Source: Microbacterium sp. AK009 (GTDB lineage: Bacteria > Actinomycetota > Actinomycetes > Actinomycetales > Microbacteriaceae). Taken from it: DNA of 64,000 bases. The translations under genes and the position numbers were made by a program. The stretch's first letter is position 1, and each line of letters opens with the position of its first letter. Under the pieces are notes generated by a model. It worked only from the letters and a program-made list of their open reading frames with translations, made no database searches and was not told the DNA's origin. The DNA lies in the NCBI RefSeq assembly GCF_013410955.1, contig NZ_JACCCG010000005.1, positions 310,001 to 374,000 of the forward strand, written 5' to 3'. This document shows, one piece after another, positions 17,957-26,980 of the stretch.

Positions 17957-17962
17957 AGCCTA
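17957..17962 (-). promoter_or_regulatory. -10 box, leaderless promoter of the LLM-menB-menE-menA run
   Basis: TAGGCT on the minus strand, six nt before the ATG at 17950. Confidence 0.5.
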
Positions 17963-17995
17963 GAACCCGGGGCGTGAGGCCGGATCGCGAAGCGG

Positions 17996-18045
17996 TGTCG
18001 GGGTTTCGCAGGCTGCGAGGTCGAGCAGCCTGCGAAACCCCGACA
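17996..18045. repeat. perfect 21-bp inverted repeat
   Basis: The left arm 17996-18016 (TGTCGGGGTTTCGCAGGCTG plus C) is repeated in perfect inversion at 18025-18045, with an eight-nt loop. It lies 10 bp past the stop of the permease-prefix gene, so it can act as a factor-independent stop for the padR transcript, but there is no U-tract, and its arm shape resembles the other intergenic palindromes of the window. Confidence 0.9.
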
Positions 18046-18055
18046 TCGGGTCCGG

Positions 18056-19030
18056 TCAGCGACCGAGCATCGCTCCGCCGCGTCCCGCGCGCGCCTTGAG
18101 GAACGCATCGACGGTGTCCCACGCCGCGATCGCGACGATTCCGAACCCGGTGATCACCGCGAGGATGCCGGCGACCTCGTCGCCGTCCGTACCGATGACC
18201 GTCGGGAAGAAGTCGGGGTTCAGCAGGCTCCCCTGGGTGAGCAGCCAGACCGCGACACCGGCGAAGGCGGCGTTCATCACGAGGTTGACCACGGCGAGCG
18301 CCAGGGTCCAGCGGCCGACGAGGTAGACGACGATCGTCAGCGCGGCATCGAACACCGCGAAGGCCACCAGGGCGACGAATCCGATCGGCCAGAGGCCGGG
18401 GTCGAAGAACGACAGGCCGCGCTCTGTCGGCACGAATCCGATCGACAGGTCCCAGAGGACCAGTCCCACCCCGAGCGTGAGGAAGACCAGCTGGCCGACC
18501 ATGTCGCCGAAGCCCGCGCCGCGCGGCCGGGGCTCGGGCAGGCGGTCAAGAGACCATTCCCCGAATCCCATGTCGGTGCGGCGCGCGACCGTGCGTTCCA
18601 CGATCGCGAAGACGAGGACGCTCCAGAACCCCAGGTTGACGGTCACCTGCAGGAGGACCACGGCCACGGTGCCGACCGTGTCGCCGAACGTGGCACCCGA
18701 GAGGGTCTTGCCGAGCGCCACGCCGAAGGCCGCGCACGGCAGCACGATCGCCAGAAGGAGCTTCACAAGGCGCCACCAGTCGAGGAAGTAGCGCGGGCCG
18801 ATCAGCTGCAGCGGCCGATCGGTGTACTGAGCGGCGAGCACCTCGGGGTCGCCGAGCGCGGTCAGCACCGCTCGCTCCGCCGAAGCGGGGTCTTCGCCGC
18901 CGGCGGTACGGGCGTCGATCTGATCGTCGATGGACCCGCGGAGTTCGGCGGCGAGGTCGGGGCGCTGTGCCTCGGGTACCGTGCGCATCGCGGCGTCGAT
19001 GTAGCGGTCGGTCAGGGTGGTGGTGGTCAT
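18056..19030 (-). CDS. permease prefix domain 1-type membrane protein
   Basis: A 324-residue protein. The first 80 residues form a charged cytoplasmic domain of the permease-prefix type (DRYIDAAMRTVPEAQRPDLAAEL, then EDPASAERAVLTALGDPEVLA). The rest has about five or six membrane spans. Such proteins usually sit with a PadR regulator, and the 113-residue PadR gene lies 9 bp upstream in the same direction. No catalytic motif was found; homologues may sense membrane stress, but no role is assigned. Confidence 0.78.
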   Translation of the reverse strand: MTTTTLTDRYIDAAMRTVPEAQRPDLAAELRGSIDDQIDARTAGGEDPASAERAVLTALGDPEVLAAQYTDRPLQLIGPRYFLDWWRLVKLLLAIVLPCAAFGVALGKTLSGATFGDTVGTVAVVLLQVTVNLGFWSVLVFAIVERTVARRTDMGFGEWSLDRLPEPRPRGAGFGDMVGQLVFLTLGVGLVLWDLSIGFVPTERGLSFFDPGLWPIGFVALVAFAVFDAALTIVVYLVGRWTLALAVVNLVMNAAFAGVAVWLLTQGSLLNPDFFPTVIGTDGDEVAGILAVITGFGIVAIAAWDTVDAFLKARAGRGGAMLGR

Positions 19031-19039
19031 GGCGTGTCC

Positions 19040-19381
19040 TCAGGAGGCGGATGAAGCGGGAAGGTCGGAGATCGCGCGGGCGAGCGCGTCGAAGTCGGCG
19101 CTGAGGGCGGCGGCGAGCCGCGCTCCCTCGGCGCTGGTGCGGTAGAACTTGCGCGGTCGCGCCTCGTCGGTGTTCCACTCGCTGGCCAGGTGTCCCTGCT
19201 TCTCGAGGCGGCGAAGCAGGGGGTAGAGGGTGTTGGCGTCGACGTCGAAGCCGCGCGTCTGCAGCTCCTCGAGCAGGCCGTAGCCGTACCCCGGTTCCTG
19301 CAGCAGCCGCAGGCACGCCAGGACGACGGTCCCCCGGCGGAGCTCCTGCAGGTGGGTGTCGAGGGCTTCGGTCTCGCTCAT
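19040..19381 (-). CDS. PadR family transcriptional regulator
   Basis: A 113-residue winged-helix repressor of the PadR family. LRRGTVVLACLRLLQEPGYGYGLLEEL and FDVDANTLYPLLRRLEKQGHL are the classic PadR signature, followed by RPRKFYRTSAEGARL (the wing) and a C-terminal helix for dimerisation. Ligand unknown. The predicted promoter contains a TGTG-N3-CACA operator, so it is likely autoregulated together with the following membrane-protein gene. The -10 box lies so close to the ATG that the mRNA is probably leaderless. Confidence 0.9.
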   Translation of the reverse strand: MSETEALDTHLQELRRGTVVLACLRLLQEPGYGYGLLEELQTRGFDVDANTLYPLLRRLEKQGHLASEWNTDEARPRKFYRTSAEGARLAAALSADFDALARAISDLPASSAS

Positions 19382-19388
19382 GGCTCAC

Positions 19389-19418
19389 ACTGTACTGTGC
19401 GTCACACACTATCGTCAA
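19389..19418 (-). promoter_or_regulatory. padR promoter with internal operator
   Basis: On the minus strand a -35 TTGACG (19413-19418), an 18-bp spacer and a -10 TACAGT (19389-19394) lie seven nt before the ATG at 19381. The spacer contains TGTG-N3-CACA (19396-19406), a plausible PadR operator. Confidence 0.5.
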
Positions 19419-19460
19419 TGGCACGATGATGGATGCTGCGTGAGCGGCCACAATGGCGGG

Positions 19461-20441
19461 ATGACCCTCCCGCCGCTCGCCGAGGTCCTCGACCGCCTGC
19501 AGGTCGTATCCCTGCCGCTGGTCACCCGCTTCCGCGCGATCGACACCCGCGAGCTCGCCCTGATCGAGGGCCCGGAGGGGTGGACGGAGTTCTCCCCGTT
19601 CCTCGAGTACGACGACCGCGAGTCGGCCGCGTGGCTGGCCGCGGCGCTGGAGTTCGGGTGGGCGCCCTCCCCCGCGCCGGTCCGCGACCGCATTCCGGTG
19701 AACGCCACCGTGCCCGCCGTTCCCGCGGCATCCGTCCCCGAGGTTCTCGCGCGCTTCCCCGGCTGTCGCACCGCCAAGGTGAAGGTCGCCGACCCCGGCC
19801 AGCGCCTTGCCGACGACATCGCCCGCGTGGCCGCGGTGCGCGCAGCGATGGGGCCCGAGGGGCGGATTCGCATCGACGCCAATGGCGCCTGGAACATCGA
19901 CGAGGCCGAGCACGCCGTCCGCGCGATGGAGCACGACGACCTCGAGTACGTCGAGCAGCCCTGCGCGAGCGTCGAGGAGCTCGCCGAGCTGCGCCGTCGC
20001 ATCGCCCGCCTCGGCATTCCCATCGCCGCCGACGAGAGCGTGCGCAAGGCCGAGGACCCTCTTGCCGTCGCGCGCGCCGGCGCGGCCGACCTGCTGGTGA
20101 TCAAGGCCCAGCCGCTGGGCGGGGTGTCGCGGGCGCTGCAGATCGTCGCCGACGCGGGCCTCCCCGTCGTCGTCTCCAGCGCCCTGGACTCCGCCGTCGG
20201 CCTGTCGATGGGGGTCGCGCTGGCCGCTGCCCTCCCCGAGCTCCCCTACGACTGCGGCCTCGGCACCGGAGCGCTGTTCACCACCGACGTCGCCGACTAC
20301 GCCCTCACGGACGGATCGCTCGCCGTCACCCGCCCGATCCCCGACCCTGAGATCCTGGAGCGTCTGACCGTCAGCGCGGAGCGCCGGCAGTGGTGGGTGG
20401 AGCGGATCAGCCGCTGCCACGACCTGCTGGCCGGCAGCTGA
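19461..20441 (+). CDS. menC: o-succinylbenzoate synthase
   Basis: A 326-residue enolase-superfamily enzyme dehydrating SHCHC to o-succinylbenzoate. The catalytic lysine motif is in CRTAKVKVADPGQ, the metal ligands are in RIRIDANGAWNID and YVEQPCASVEEL, and the second lysine is in ADLLVIKAQPLGGV. The start at ATG 19461 has CACAAT six nt upstream, in keeping with the leaderless pattern; GTG 19440 is an in-frame alternative that would add seven residues. It is the last men gene of the region and runs opposite to menB. Confidence 0.93.
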   Translation: MTLPPLAEVLDRLQVVSLPLVTRFRAIDTRELALIEGPEGWTEFSPFLEYDDRESAAWLAAALEFGWAPSPAPVRDRIPVNATVPAVPAASVPEVLARFPGCRTAKVKVADPGQRLADDIARVAAVRAAMGPEGRIRIDANGAWNIDEAEHAVRAMEHDDLEYVEQPCASVEELAELRRRIARLGIPIAADESVRKAEDPLAVARAGAADLLVIKAQPLGGVSRALQIVADAGLPVVVSSALDSAVGLSMGVALAAALPELPYDCGLGTGALFTTDVADYALTDGSLAVTRPIPDPEILERLTVSAERRQWWVERISRCHDLLAGS

Positions 20442-20459
20442 GCCCGGAGGCCCGGGGGG

Positions 20460-21092
20460 TCAGTCCTCGACCAGCACGAGGTGGGCGATCTGGGCCACCT
20501 CGGCGCGGCAGCGCCGCTCGCGCTCATCCTCGTCGAGCCCGGCCATGACCGCGCTGATCAGCGTCGCCTCCCAGTTGGAGACGAACAGCCGCGCAGCGGC
20601 GGCGGCCGGCACCCGGAAGCGCACACCGGTCGATCGGCCGATGTCGTCGATGATCCGCGCGACGCTGGCGTGCATCTCCTCCTGCTGACGCAGGTAGGCC
20701 GCCGCGAAGTCGGCGTTGCGGAGCGCGTGCATGCGGATCTCGCTCATCAGCAGCACGCCGAGCCGGTCCTCGGCGGGGCCGTCGAGCACCCGCTGGACGA
20801 CCGCCTGGATGGCGTCGGTGCTGACCTCGAGCCGGCCGTCCTCCTGCAGATCCGCGACCCGCGTGGCGACCGCGTCGACCCGCTCCCGCCACACGCGCGC
20901 GGCGAGCTCGAGGAAGAGCTCCTCTTTGCTGTCGAAGTTGGAGTAGAACGCCCCGCGGGTGAAGCCGGCGCGCTCGCAGACCGCCTCGACCGAGGCGGCG
21001 TCGAGACCCGATTCGGCGAAGACCTCGGCGGCGGCCTCGATCAGGCGCTGACGCGTGGCATCGCGACGGCGCGCGGGGGTGGTGCTCGTCAT
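20460..21092 (-). CDS. TetR family repressor of the MMPL/YhgE system
   Basis: A 210-residue TetR regulator. The N-terminal helix-turn-helix is RDATRQRLIEAAAEVFAESG and FTRGAFYSNFDSKEELFLEL; the C-terminal helical half should bind a hydrophobic effector. The start at ATG 21092 was chosen for a GGAGGA ribosome site just upstream; a longer form from 21113 is open but lacks one. The gene is divergent from the MMPL transporter, and two palindromes lie between them, so it most likely represses both. Confidence 0.9.
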   Translation of the reverse strand: MTSTTPARRRDATRQRLIEAAAEVFAESGLDAASVEAVCERAGFTRGAFYSNFDSKEELFLELAARVWRERVDAVATRVADLQEDGRLEVSTDAIQAVVQRVLDGPAEDRLGVLLMSEIRMHALRNADFAAAYLRQQEEMHASVARIIDDIGRSTGVRFRVPAAAAARLFVSNWEATLISAVMAGLDEDERERRCRAEVAQIAHLVLVED

Positions 21093-21145
21093 CGGTCCTC
21101 CTTCGACTTTCACGGGAACTCCCCAGACTGGCGGTCGGGGCGCGC

Positions 21146-21183
21146 TTTACGATACACCTGTGTATTGGATACAGCGCTGTATC
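21146..21183. promoter_or_regulatory. divergent promoter with two palindromic TetR operators
   Basis: ATACAC-CT-GTGTAT (21152-21165) and the perfect 16-bp palindrome GATACAGCGCTGTATC (21168-21183) share the half-site ATACA. A possible plus-strand promoter for the transporter is TTTACG (21146-21151), 17 bp, ATACAG, which the palindromes overlap, as expected for repression. Confidence 0.65.
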
Positions 21184-21213
21184 GATATCTGATCCCTGTT
21201 GCCTGGAGGCGCC

Positions 21214-24048
21214 GTGTCCACACTGCTGTACGCACTCGGCCGTTGGTCGTTCCGTCGCCCCTGGAAGGTGCTCGTCACCTGGCTGCTGCTCCTGGTTCTC
21301 GCCGGCGGCGGGGCGGCCCTGTTCTCGCAGGGCACCGACAATTCCTTCTCCATCCCCGGCACCGAGGCTCAGGAGGGGCTCGAGGAGCTGAATCGCACGT
21401 TCCCGCAGGTGAGCGGCACGAGCGCCCAGCTGGTCGTCGTCGCCGCTGACGGCGACCAGATCGACGACGAGGCCTACCGCGCCGCCATTGACGACGCGGT
21501 GGCGGAGTTCGCCGACCTCGACGACGTCATCGCCGTCACCGACCCGTACGACGAGACCGTCAGCGGCCTCATCTCCGACGACGGCACGGCCGCGATCATC
21601 CGGATGCAGTTCGAGGGCCAGGCGACGGAGATCTCCGCCGACACGGTCTCGTCTGCCGAAGCGATCGCGGATGACCTCGCCGAGGCCCTGCCCGCGGGCG
21701 CGCAGTCGGCCCTGGGCGGGGACCTGTTCTCCACAGCGGTGCCGACCCTGACGATCATCGAGGCGATCGGCGTGCTCATCGCGCTGTTCGTGCTCATGGT
21801 CACGTTCCGCTCGTTCGCGGTGGCGTGGTACCCGCTCATCAGCGCGATCATCGGCGTCGGCCTGGCTGTGGCCCTGATCTTCGTCGCCACGGTCTTCAGC
21901 ACGATCTCCTCCACCACGCCCCTCCTGGCGGTGATGCTGGGGCTCGCGGTCGGCATCGACTACTCGCTCTTCATCGTCGCGCGTCACCAGGACCAGGTGC
22001 GCGCCGGGATGGAACCCGAGGAGTCGGCCGCGCGGGCCACCGGGACCGCGGGCTCCGCGGTCGTCTTCGCCGGGGTGACGGTGCTGATCGCCCTGATCGG
22101 CCTGTCCTTCGCCGGCATCCCGTTCCTGACCACCATGGGGATCGCCGCCGCCGTCGCCGTCGCGATCGCCGTGGTCGTCGCCCTCACCCTCACCCCCGCG
22201 CTCCTCGGCTTCGCCAAGGGACGGGTCGTCGGCTGGAAGCGGCGGCGGGCACCCAAGCCGCTGCAGGCCGACGGCACGAAGCAGCCGAACCGCTGGGTGA
22301 TGCTCGTCACCCGCCGGCCCCTCCTCACCACGATCGCCGTGGTCGCGGCGCTCGGTGCGGCCGCGATCCCCGCGGCGAGCCTCACCCTGGCCCTGCCCAA
22401 CGCCGGCATGCAGAGCGAGGAGAGCGAGGCCCGACAGTCGTACGACCTCGTCACCGAGAACTTCGGCCCGGGCGCCAACGGCCCGCTCATCATGACCGGC
22501 ACCATCGTCACCTCGAGCGACCCGCTCGGCCTCATGGACGACCTCGCCGCCGAGATCGAGCAGGTGCCGGGCGTGAAGGAGGTGGCCCTGGCCACTCCCA
22601 ACGAGACCGCCGACACCGGCATCATCCAGATCGTCCCCGAGACCGGCCCGGATGACCCGGCCACCGCCGACCTCGTGCGCGAGCTGCGCGCACAGCACGA
22701 CCGGCTCCTCGACGAGTACGGCGTGGACCTGAAGGTCACCGGGTTCACCGCGGTCGCCATCGATATCTCCGACCGGCTCGGTCAGGCGCTGCTGCCCTTC
22801 GGCATCTTCGTCGTCGGCCTGTCGCTGATCCTCCTGATGATCGTCTTCCGCTCGATCTGGGTGCCGCTGAAGGCCGCCGCCGGGTACCTCCTGTCGGTCG
22901 CCGCCGCCTTCGGAGCGGTCGCCGCCGTCTTCGAATGGGGGTGGTTCGCCGACCTCCTGCACGTCTCGCGCACCGGCCCGGTCATCAGCTTCATGCCCAT
23001 CATCCTCATGGGCGTGCTGTTCGGCCTGGCCATGGACTACGAGGTGTTCCTCGTCTCCCGCATGCGCGAGGACTTCGTCCACGCGCGTCGGCGCCTCGGC
23101 CGCAACCCCTCGCGCGACGAGCTCCGGGCCATCGCGGTCGGCGCCGTGCGCTCGGGGTTCACCGCGTCGGCACGGGTCGTCACCGCGGCGGCGGTGATCA
23201 TGTTGGCCGTGTTCGCCGCCTTCGTTCCCGAGGGTGACACCTCGATCAAACCGATCGCGCTCGGGCTGGCCGTCGGCATCGCCGTCGACGCCTTCCTCGT
23301 GCGCATGACGCTCGTGCCGGCGGTCATGACGCTTCTCGGAGACAAAGCGTGGTGGTTCCCGAAGGCGCTCGATCGGATGCTGCCGCACTTCGACATCGAA
23401 GGCGAGGCCGTCGAGCGCGAGATCGCGCTCGAGGACTGGCCCGAACCCGACACCACCGCGGCGATCGTGGCCGAGGGCGTCGCCGTGGGCGACAGCGCCG
23501 ATGACGACGCCGACGTCGTCTACACCGGGGCGTCGTTCCGAGTGGAGCCGGGGGCGACCCTCGTTGTCACCTCCGACGACGCGCGCGCCGCGCGCGGGTT
23601 GCTGCTCACCATCGCCGGGCGCCTCGCCCCTACCGACGGGCGCATCAAGGTCGAGGGGCACCTCCTCCCCGAGCGCGCCGCCTGGGTGCGACCGCGGGTG
23701 GGCGTCGCCCTGCTGCACAACAACGACGAGCCCGCCGACGAGCTGCGCGAGGCTTTCGCCGGCGGAAGCCGGATCGTGGTCATAGACGCGCTGGACTCGC
23801 TGGAGTCGCAGTCGCTCGCCGCCCGCGACCAGGCCCTGGCCGTGCTGCGGCAGAGCGGTGAGACGACCCTCGTCGTCTCGGCCAGCGACGCCGCTTTCGC
23901 CGAGCGCGCCCTCGCCGACGCCGGCCGCACCGAGATCACGGTTCTGCATGTGGCGGGTCCGCCCGCGGCATCCGTCTCGTCCCGTTCCTCCCGATCCGCC
24001 CGCTCCGACGACGTAGCGCCCTCCCCCTTCGATGAGGTGTTCTCATGA
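21214..24048 (+). CDS. MMPL/RND-type transporter fused to a degenerate ABC-ATPase-like domain
   Basis: A 944-residue protein. Residues 1 to about 710 are a standard MMPL/RND permease with 11-12 spans in two repeats, carrying the RND motifs GLAVGIDYSLFIVARHQDQ and the related LFGLAMDYEVFLVSRMRED of the second repeat. The last 230 residues are not usual: from about 765, GASFRVEPGATLVVTSDDARAARGLL is laid out like an ABC nucleotide-binding domain, with the Walker A replaced by SDDARAARG (about 787-795), then APTDGRIKVEGHLLPERAAW and a Walker B-like IVVIDALDSLE (854-864). Start: GTG 21214 with GGAGG four nt before. Likely exports a hydrophobic or amphiphilic compound. Stop overlaps the next start (ATGA). 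Confidence 0.88.
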   Translation: MSTLLYALGRWSFRRPWKVLVTWLLLLVLAGGGAALFSQGTDNSFSIPGTEAQEGLEELNRTFPQVSGTSAQLVVVAADGDQIDDEAYRAAIDDAVAEFADLDDVIAVTDPYDETVSGLISDDGTAAIIRMQFEGQATEISADTVSSAEAIADDLAEALPAGAQSALGGDLFSTAVPTLTIIEAIGVLIALFVLMVTFRSFAVAWYPLISAIIGVGLAVALIFVATVFSTISSTTPLLAVMLGLAVGIDYSLFIVARHQDQVRAGMEPEESAARATGTAGSAVVFAGVTVLIALIGLSFAGIPFLTTMGIAAAVAVAIAVVVALTLTPALLGFAKGRVVGWKRRRAPKPLQADGTKQPNRWVMLVTRRPLLTTIAVVAALGAAAIPAASLTLALPNAGMQSEESEARQSYDLVTENFGPGANGPLIMTGTIVTSSDPLGLMDDLAAEIEQVPGVKEVALATPNETADTGIIQIVPETGPDDPATADLVRELRAQHDRLLDEYGVDLKVTGFTAVAIDISDRLGQALLPFGIFVVGLSLILLMIVFRSIWVPLKAAAGYLLSVAAAFGAVAAVFEWGWFADLLHVSRTGPVISFMPIILMGVLFGLAMDYEVFLVSRMREDFVHARRRLGRNPSRDELRAIAVGAVRSGFTASARVVTAAAVIMLAVFAAFVPEGDTSIKPIALGLAVGIAVDAFLVRMTLVPAVMTLLGDKAWWFPKALDRMLPHFDIEGEAVEREIALEDWPEPDTTAAIVAEGVAVGDSADDDADVVYTGASFRVEPGATLVVTSDDARAARGLLLTIAGRLAPTDGRIKVEGHLLPERAAWVRPRVGVALLHNNDEPADELREAFAGGSRIVVIDALDSLESQSLAARDQALAVLRQSGETTLVVSASDAAFAERALADAGRTEITVLHVAGPPAASVSSRSSRSARSDDVAPSPFDEVFS

Positions 24049-26315
24049 CTCTTCCCCTCGAACGCGCGCGCAGCCCGAAGCCGGTCACGTGGCTGACGAT
24101 CCTCGGGGTGCTGCTGCTGCCGGTGATCGTCGGCGGCATCCTCGTCGCGGCGCTCTACAACCCCACCGAGCGACTCGACCAGCTGAACGCCGCGATCGTG
24201 AACGACGACGAACCCGTCGAGATCGACGGGCAGACCGTGCCCCTCGGGCGGCAGCTGAGCGCGGGCCTGGTCGAAGGGTCGGATGACCAGGAGAGCAACC
24301 TCACCTGGACGATCTCGAACGAGGATGACGCGGCCGCAGGCCTCGCGGACGGGACCTACGCCGCCGTCGTGACGATTCCGGCGAACTTCTCCGCCGCGGC
24401 GACCTCGACCCAGCCGGGTGAGACGCCCGAGCAGGCGACGATCGAGGTGACGACCCCGCCCGACAGCCGCGTGGTCGACGACGCGATCACCGCGCAGGTG
24501 ACGTCGACTGCCGCGTCACTCGTGGGGCAGCAGCTGTCGGAGACCTTCCTCGAGAACGTGTTCCTCGGATTCACCACGCTCGGCGAGCAGCTCGGCGAGG
24601 CAGCCTCGGGGGCCGATGACCTGGCCGACGGGGCGGGGCAGCTCGCCGACGGGGCGGCGCAGGCCGCCGACGGTGCCGCGGAGCTCGCCGACGGCGCCGG
24701 TCAGCTGGCCGGCGGTGCGGCGCAGGCCGCGGATGGCGCAGCCGCGCTCCCCGGCGGGATCAGTCAGCTGGGCTCGGGAGCGGGGCAGCTCGCCGGTGGC
24801 GCGAGCGGGCTCTCGCAGGGGGCTTTGGAGCTTCAGAGCGGCTTGACGCAGATCGCCGGCGGGATCCGCGGGGCCGCCGACGGCGCCGGTCAGCTGTCCG
24901 CGGGGGTCCGCGCGGGCGCCGATGAGCTGGAACGTACCGGCCTGGTCCCTGACCAGATCTCCGGCTTCGCCCAGTCCGCCGCAGACGGCTCCGCGCTTAC
25001 CGCGGAGCAGATCGGTGGCGTCGCCCAGAGTCTGGGAGCCATCGCCCCCGCTGCGGGCGGACTCGCAGAGTCGCTCGGCCAGCTGGCCGCGACCTGCGCC
25101 ACGTCCGTCGATTCACCCGAATTCTGCGCTCAGGTCGCCGCGGCCGCCGGTACCGCGGGCACGACGGCGGCGGACATCGGCGCCGCGGCGCAGTCCGCCG
25201 GCGGAGCGGCCCAGACCGCTGTCGACGCGGCAACCGCGGCAGGCGCGACGAATGGGGCGCTGCAGCAGTTCGACACGGAGGGCGCGACGGAGTTCGCGAG
25301 CCGGTTCCGCACCATCGCCCACAGCGTCGATCAGCTCGCCGGAGGCCTGGGACAGCTGGCGGGGGCAACCGATCAGTCCGCGGCGGGCGCAGGTCAGCTG
25401 GCCGGCGGAGCCGGCCAGCTCGGCAGCGGGGCATCGGCGCTGGCAAGCGGCGCTCAGCAGGCGGCGGAGGGTGCGCAATCTCTGGCGACCGGCGTGCGGG
25501 GTCTCAGTGACGGTGCTGCCGGTGTGTCCGAGGGCACAGCGGGGCTCGCCGATGGCGTGCAGAGTCTGAGCGAGGGCGCCGCGGGCGTCTCCGACGGCAC
25601 GACGAGCCTCGCGGACGGTCTCGCGACCGCGACGGACGAGATCCCGTCCTACAGCGAGGCTGAGGCCACCGACCTCGCCACCGTGGTGGCCGATCCCGTC
25701 GCCGCGCAGGGGGTCGGCGACAACCTCTTCGGCGCCTCGGCGATCCCGCTGCTGTCGACCCTCGCCCTGTGGTTCGGCGGGCTCGGCACGTTCGTGGCGC
25801 TGCAGGCGGTGTCGCGCCGGGCGCTGACGTCGCGGGCACCGTCGGTCGTGCTGGCGCTCCGCGGATTCCTCCCGGCCGCCGTCATTGGCGCGGTGCAGGG
25901 CGTGCTCATCGCCGGGATCGTGCAGCTGGCCGCGACGTATTCGTGGGGCGAGTGGACGGTGTACGCCGCGGTGTGCGTCGTCGCCGGCGTCGCCTTCGCC
26001 GCGGTGAATCAGGCACTCGTCGCGGTGTTCGGCGGCATCGGCCGCTGGATCTCGGCGCTCGTGGGCGTGCTCGTCGTCGCGACGGGCGTGGTCTCGACGG
26101 TGCCGGGCGCGCTGACCTCGGTCGCGTCGCTCCTACCGACCGCCCCGGCGTACCAGGGGATGCTCGCCGCCCTCACCTCGGCCGACGGCCTCGGTGCGGG
26201 TCTCGCCGGCCTCGCCGTCTGGACCGTCCTGGCGCTCATCGCCTCGGTGCTCGCGGTGTCCCGTCGGCGCACGGTTTCGGCGCGGTCGCTGAGGGCATCG
26301 CCCGCGCCGGCCTGA
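24045..26315 (+). CDS. YhgE/Pip family ABC-2-like membrane protein
   Basis: A 756-residue protein of the YhgE/Pip type: an N-terminal span near residues 17-40, a long extracellular middle, and five or six C-terminal spans (about 565-745). The middle, about residues 185-530, is built from heptad/11-residue-like repeats of the form GAGQLADGAAQAADGA, GGAGQLGSGASALASGA and LSEGAAGVSDGTTSL, which should form a long Ala/Gly-rich helical stalk. Related proteins are phage-infection proteins, secretion accessory factors and RND/ABC-associated subunits. It is coupled by a four-base overlap to the MMPL transporter and probably works with it as the outer or extracellular part. No enzymatic motif is seen. 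Confidence 0.87.
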   Translation: MTLPLERARSPKPVTWLTILGVLLLPVIVGGILVAALYNPTERLDQLNAAIVNDDEPVEIDGQTVPLGRQLSAGLVEGSDDQESNLTWTISNEDDAAAGLADGTYAAVVTIPANFSAAATSTQPGETPEQATIEVTTPPDSRVVDDAITAQVTSTAASLVGQQLSETFLENVFLGFTTLGEQLGEAASGADDLADGAGQLADGAAQAADGAAELADGAGQLAGGAAQAADGAAALPGGISQLGSGAGQLAGGASGLSQGALELQSGLTQIAGGIRGAADGAGQLSAGVRAGADELERTGLVPDQISGFAQSAADGSALTAEQIGGVAQSLGAIAPAAGGLAESLGQLAATCATSVDSPEFCAQVAAAAGTAGTTAADIGAAAQSAGGAAQTAVDAATAAGATNGALQQFDTEGATEFASRFRTIAHSVDQLAGGLGQLAGATDQSAAGAGQLAGGAGQLGSGASALASGAQQAAEGAQSLATGVRGLSDGAAGVSEGTAGLADGVQSLSEGAAGVSDGTTSLADGLATATDEIPSYSEAEATDLATVVADPVAAQGVGDNLFGASAIPLLSTLALWFGGLGTFVALQAVSRRALTSRAPSVVLALRGFLPAAVIGAVQGVLIAGIVQLAATYSWGEWTVYAAVCVVAGVAFAAVNQALVAVFGGIGRWISALVGVLVVATGVVSTVPGALTSVASLLPTAPAYQGMLAALTSADGLGAGLAGLAVWTVLALIASVLAVSRRRTVSARSLRASPAPA

Positions 26316-26610
26316 CCCGGCGCGTGGCGTTGACCGCCGCGCCCCTCGCCGACCCGTTGAAGAACGTGGCCCCAAGTCATCCGGAGCCGCATTCTCCGAC
26401 GGCTCGCGCGCTTCGCGGCAGGCGGTCGCCCGCTCCCCCGGCCGCCTCACGCTCGCGCGCCCCGCTCCCCCGTCAAGAAACGCCCCTCCGCGGCCTCAGC
26501 AGGGGCGGATGTTGTCGGGGGAGCCTCGTACGGTCACGCGTGCGGGCCACCGGCGCGGCCTGTGCGGCCCGCCGCCTGTCCGCACAGCCCTCCTCCGTCG
26601 CACGCGCTGG

Positions 26611-26663
26611 GTGTCTCAGCACACGCGATTCCCCGGGCAGCGATCCCGCACCTGCTGGGACAC
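26611..26663. repeat. inverted repeat, 11-bp arms
   Basis: GTGTCTCAGCA (26611-26621) and TGCTGGGACAC (26653-26663) pair with one mismatch around a 31-nt loop. Confidence 0.6.
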
Positions 26664-26673
26664 GCGGCGGCGG

Positions 26674-26725
26674 ATGTCGCAGAACATGCGGCTGCGCCGG
26701 CCGCGAGCCGCAGCTTCTGCGACAT
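26674..26725. repeat. perfect 11-bp inverted repeat carrying the array motif
   Basis: ATGTCGCAGAA (26674-26684) and TTCTGCGACAT (26715-26725) pair perfectly. The inner sequence has a further GCGGCT/AGCCGC pair. The arms are the TGTCGCAGAA/TTCTGCGACA pair of the array at 9983-10452 in the opposite order. Confidence 0.8.
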
Positions 26726-26934
26726 GCGCGGGGAGCCGGCGCCCGCGCCCACGCCGGCGGCGCGGTCGAGGACGGAACTTCGCCACGGCACCCGCAGCAG
26801 CCGTCGCCGACGGCCGGCGCGGGCATTGCTCGCAGGCGAAGACGCCATCCTCCGGAAGACGAGGCTCCGGGTCATCCGGAATCGCGGTTCCCACCGGCCG
26901 CAGGTGTCTGACACTCACGTCGCGGCCTCGGAGG

Positions 26935-26980
26935 TCTCAGAACGTGCCGCCATTCCGGCGCAAGATCACGCGTTCTGCGA
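26935..26980. repeat. inverted repeat, 10-bp arms, same family
   Basis: TCTCAGAACG (26935-26944) pairs with CGTTCTGCGA (26971-26980) with one mismatch; the right arm extends into the TTCTGCGACA motif at 26973-26982. Confidence 0.6.

Noticed and set aside
20524..23949. 1141-residue minus-strand open frame
   Set aside because: Antisense to the MMPL gene and overlapping TetR; composition (E, D, G, R, H) is typical of a shadow frame.
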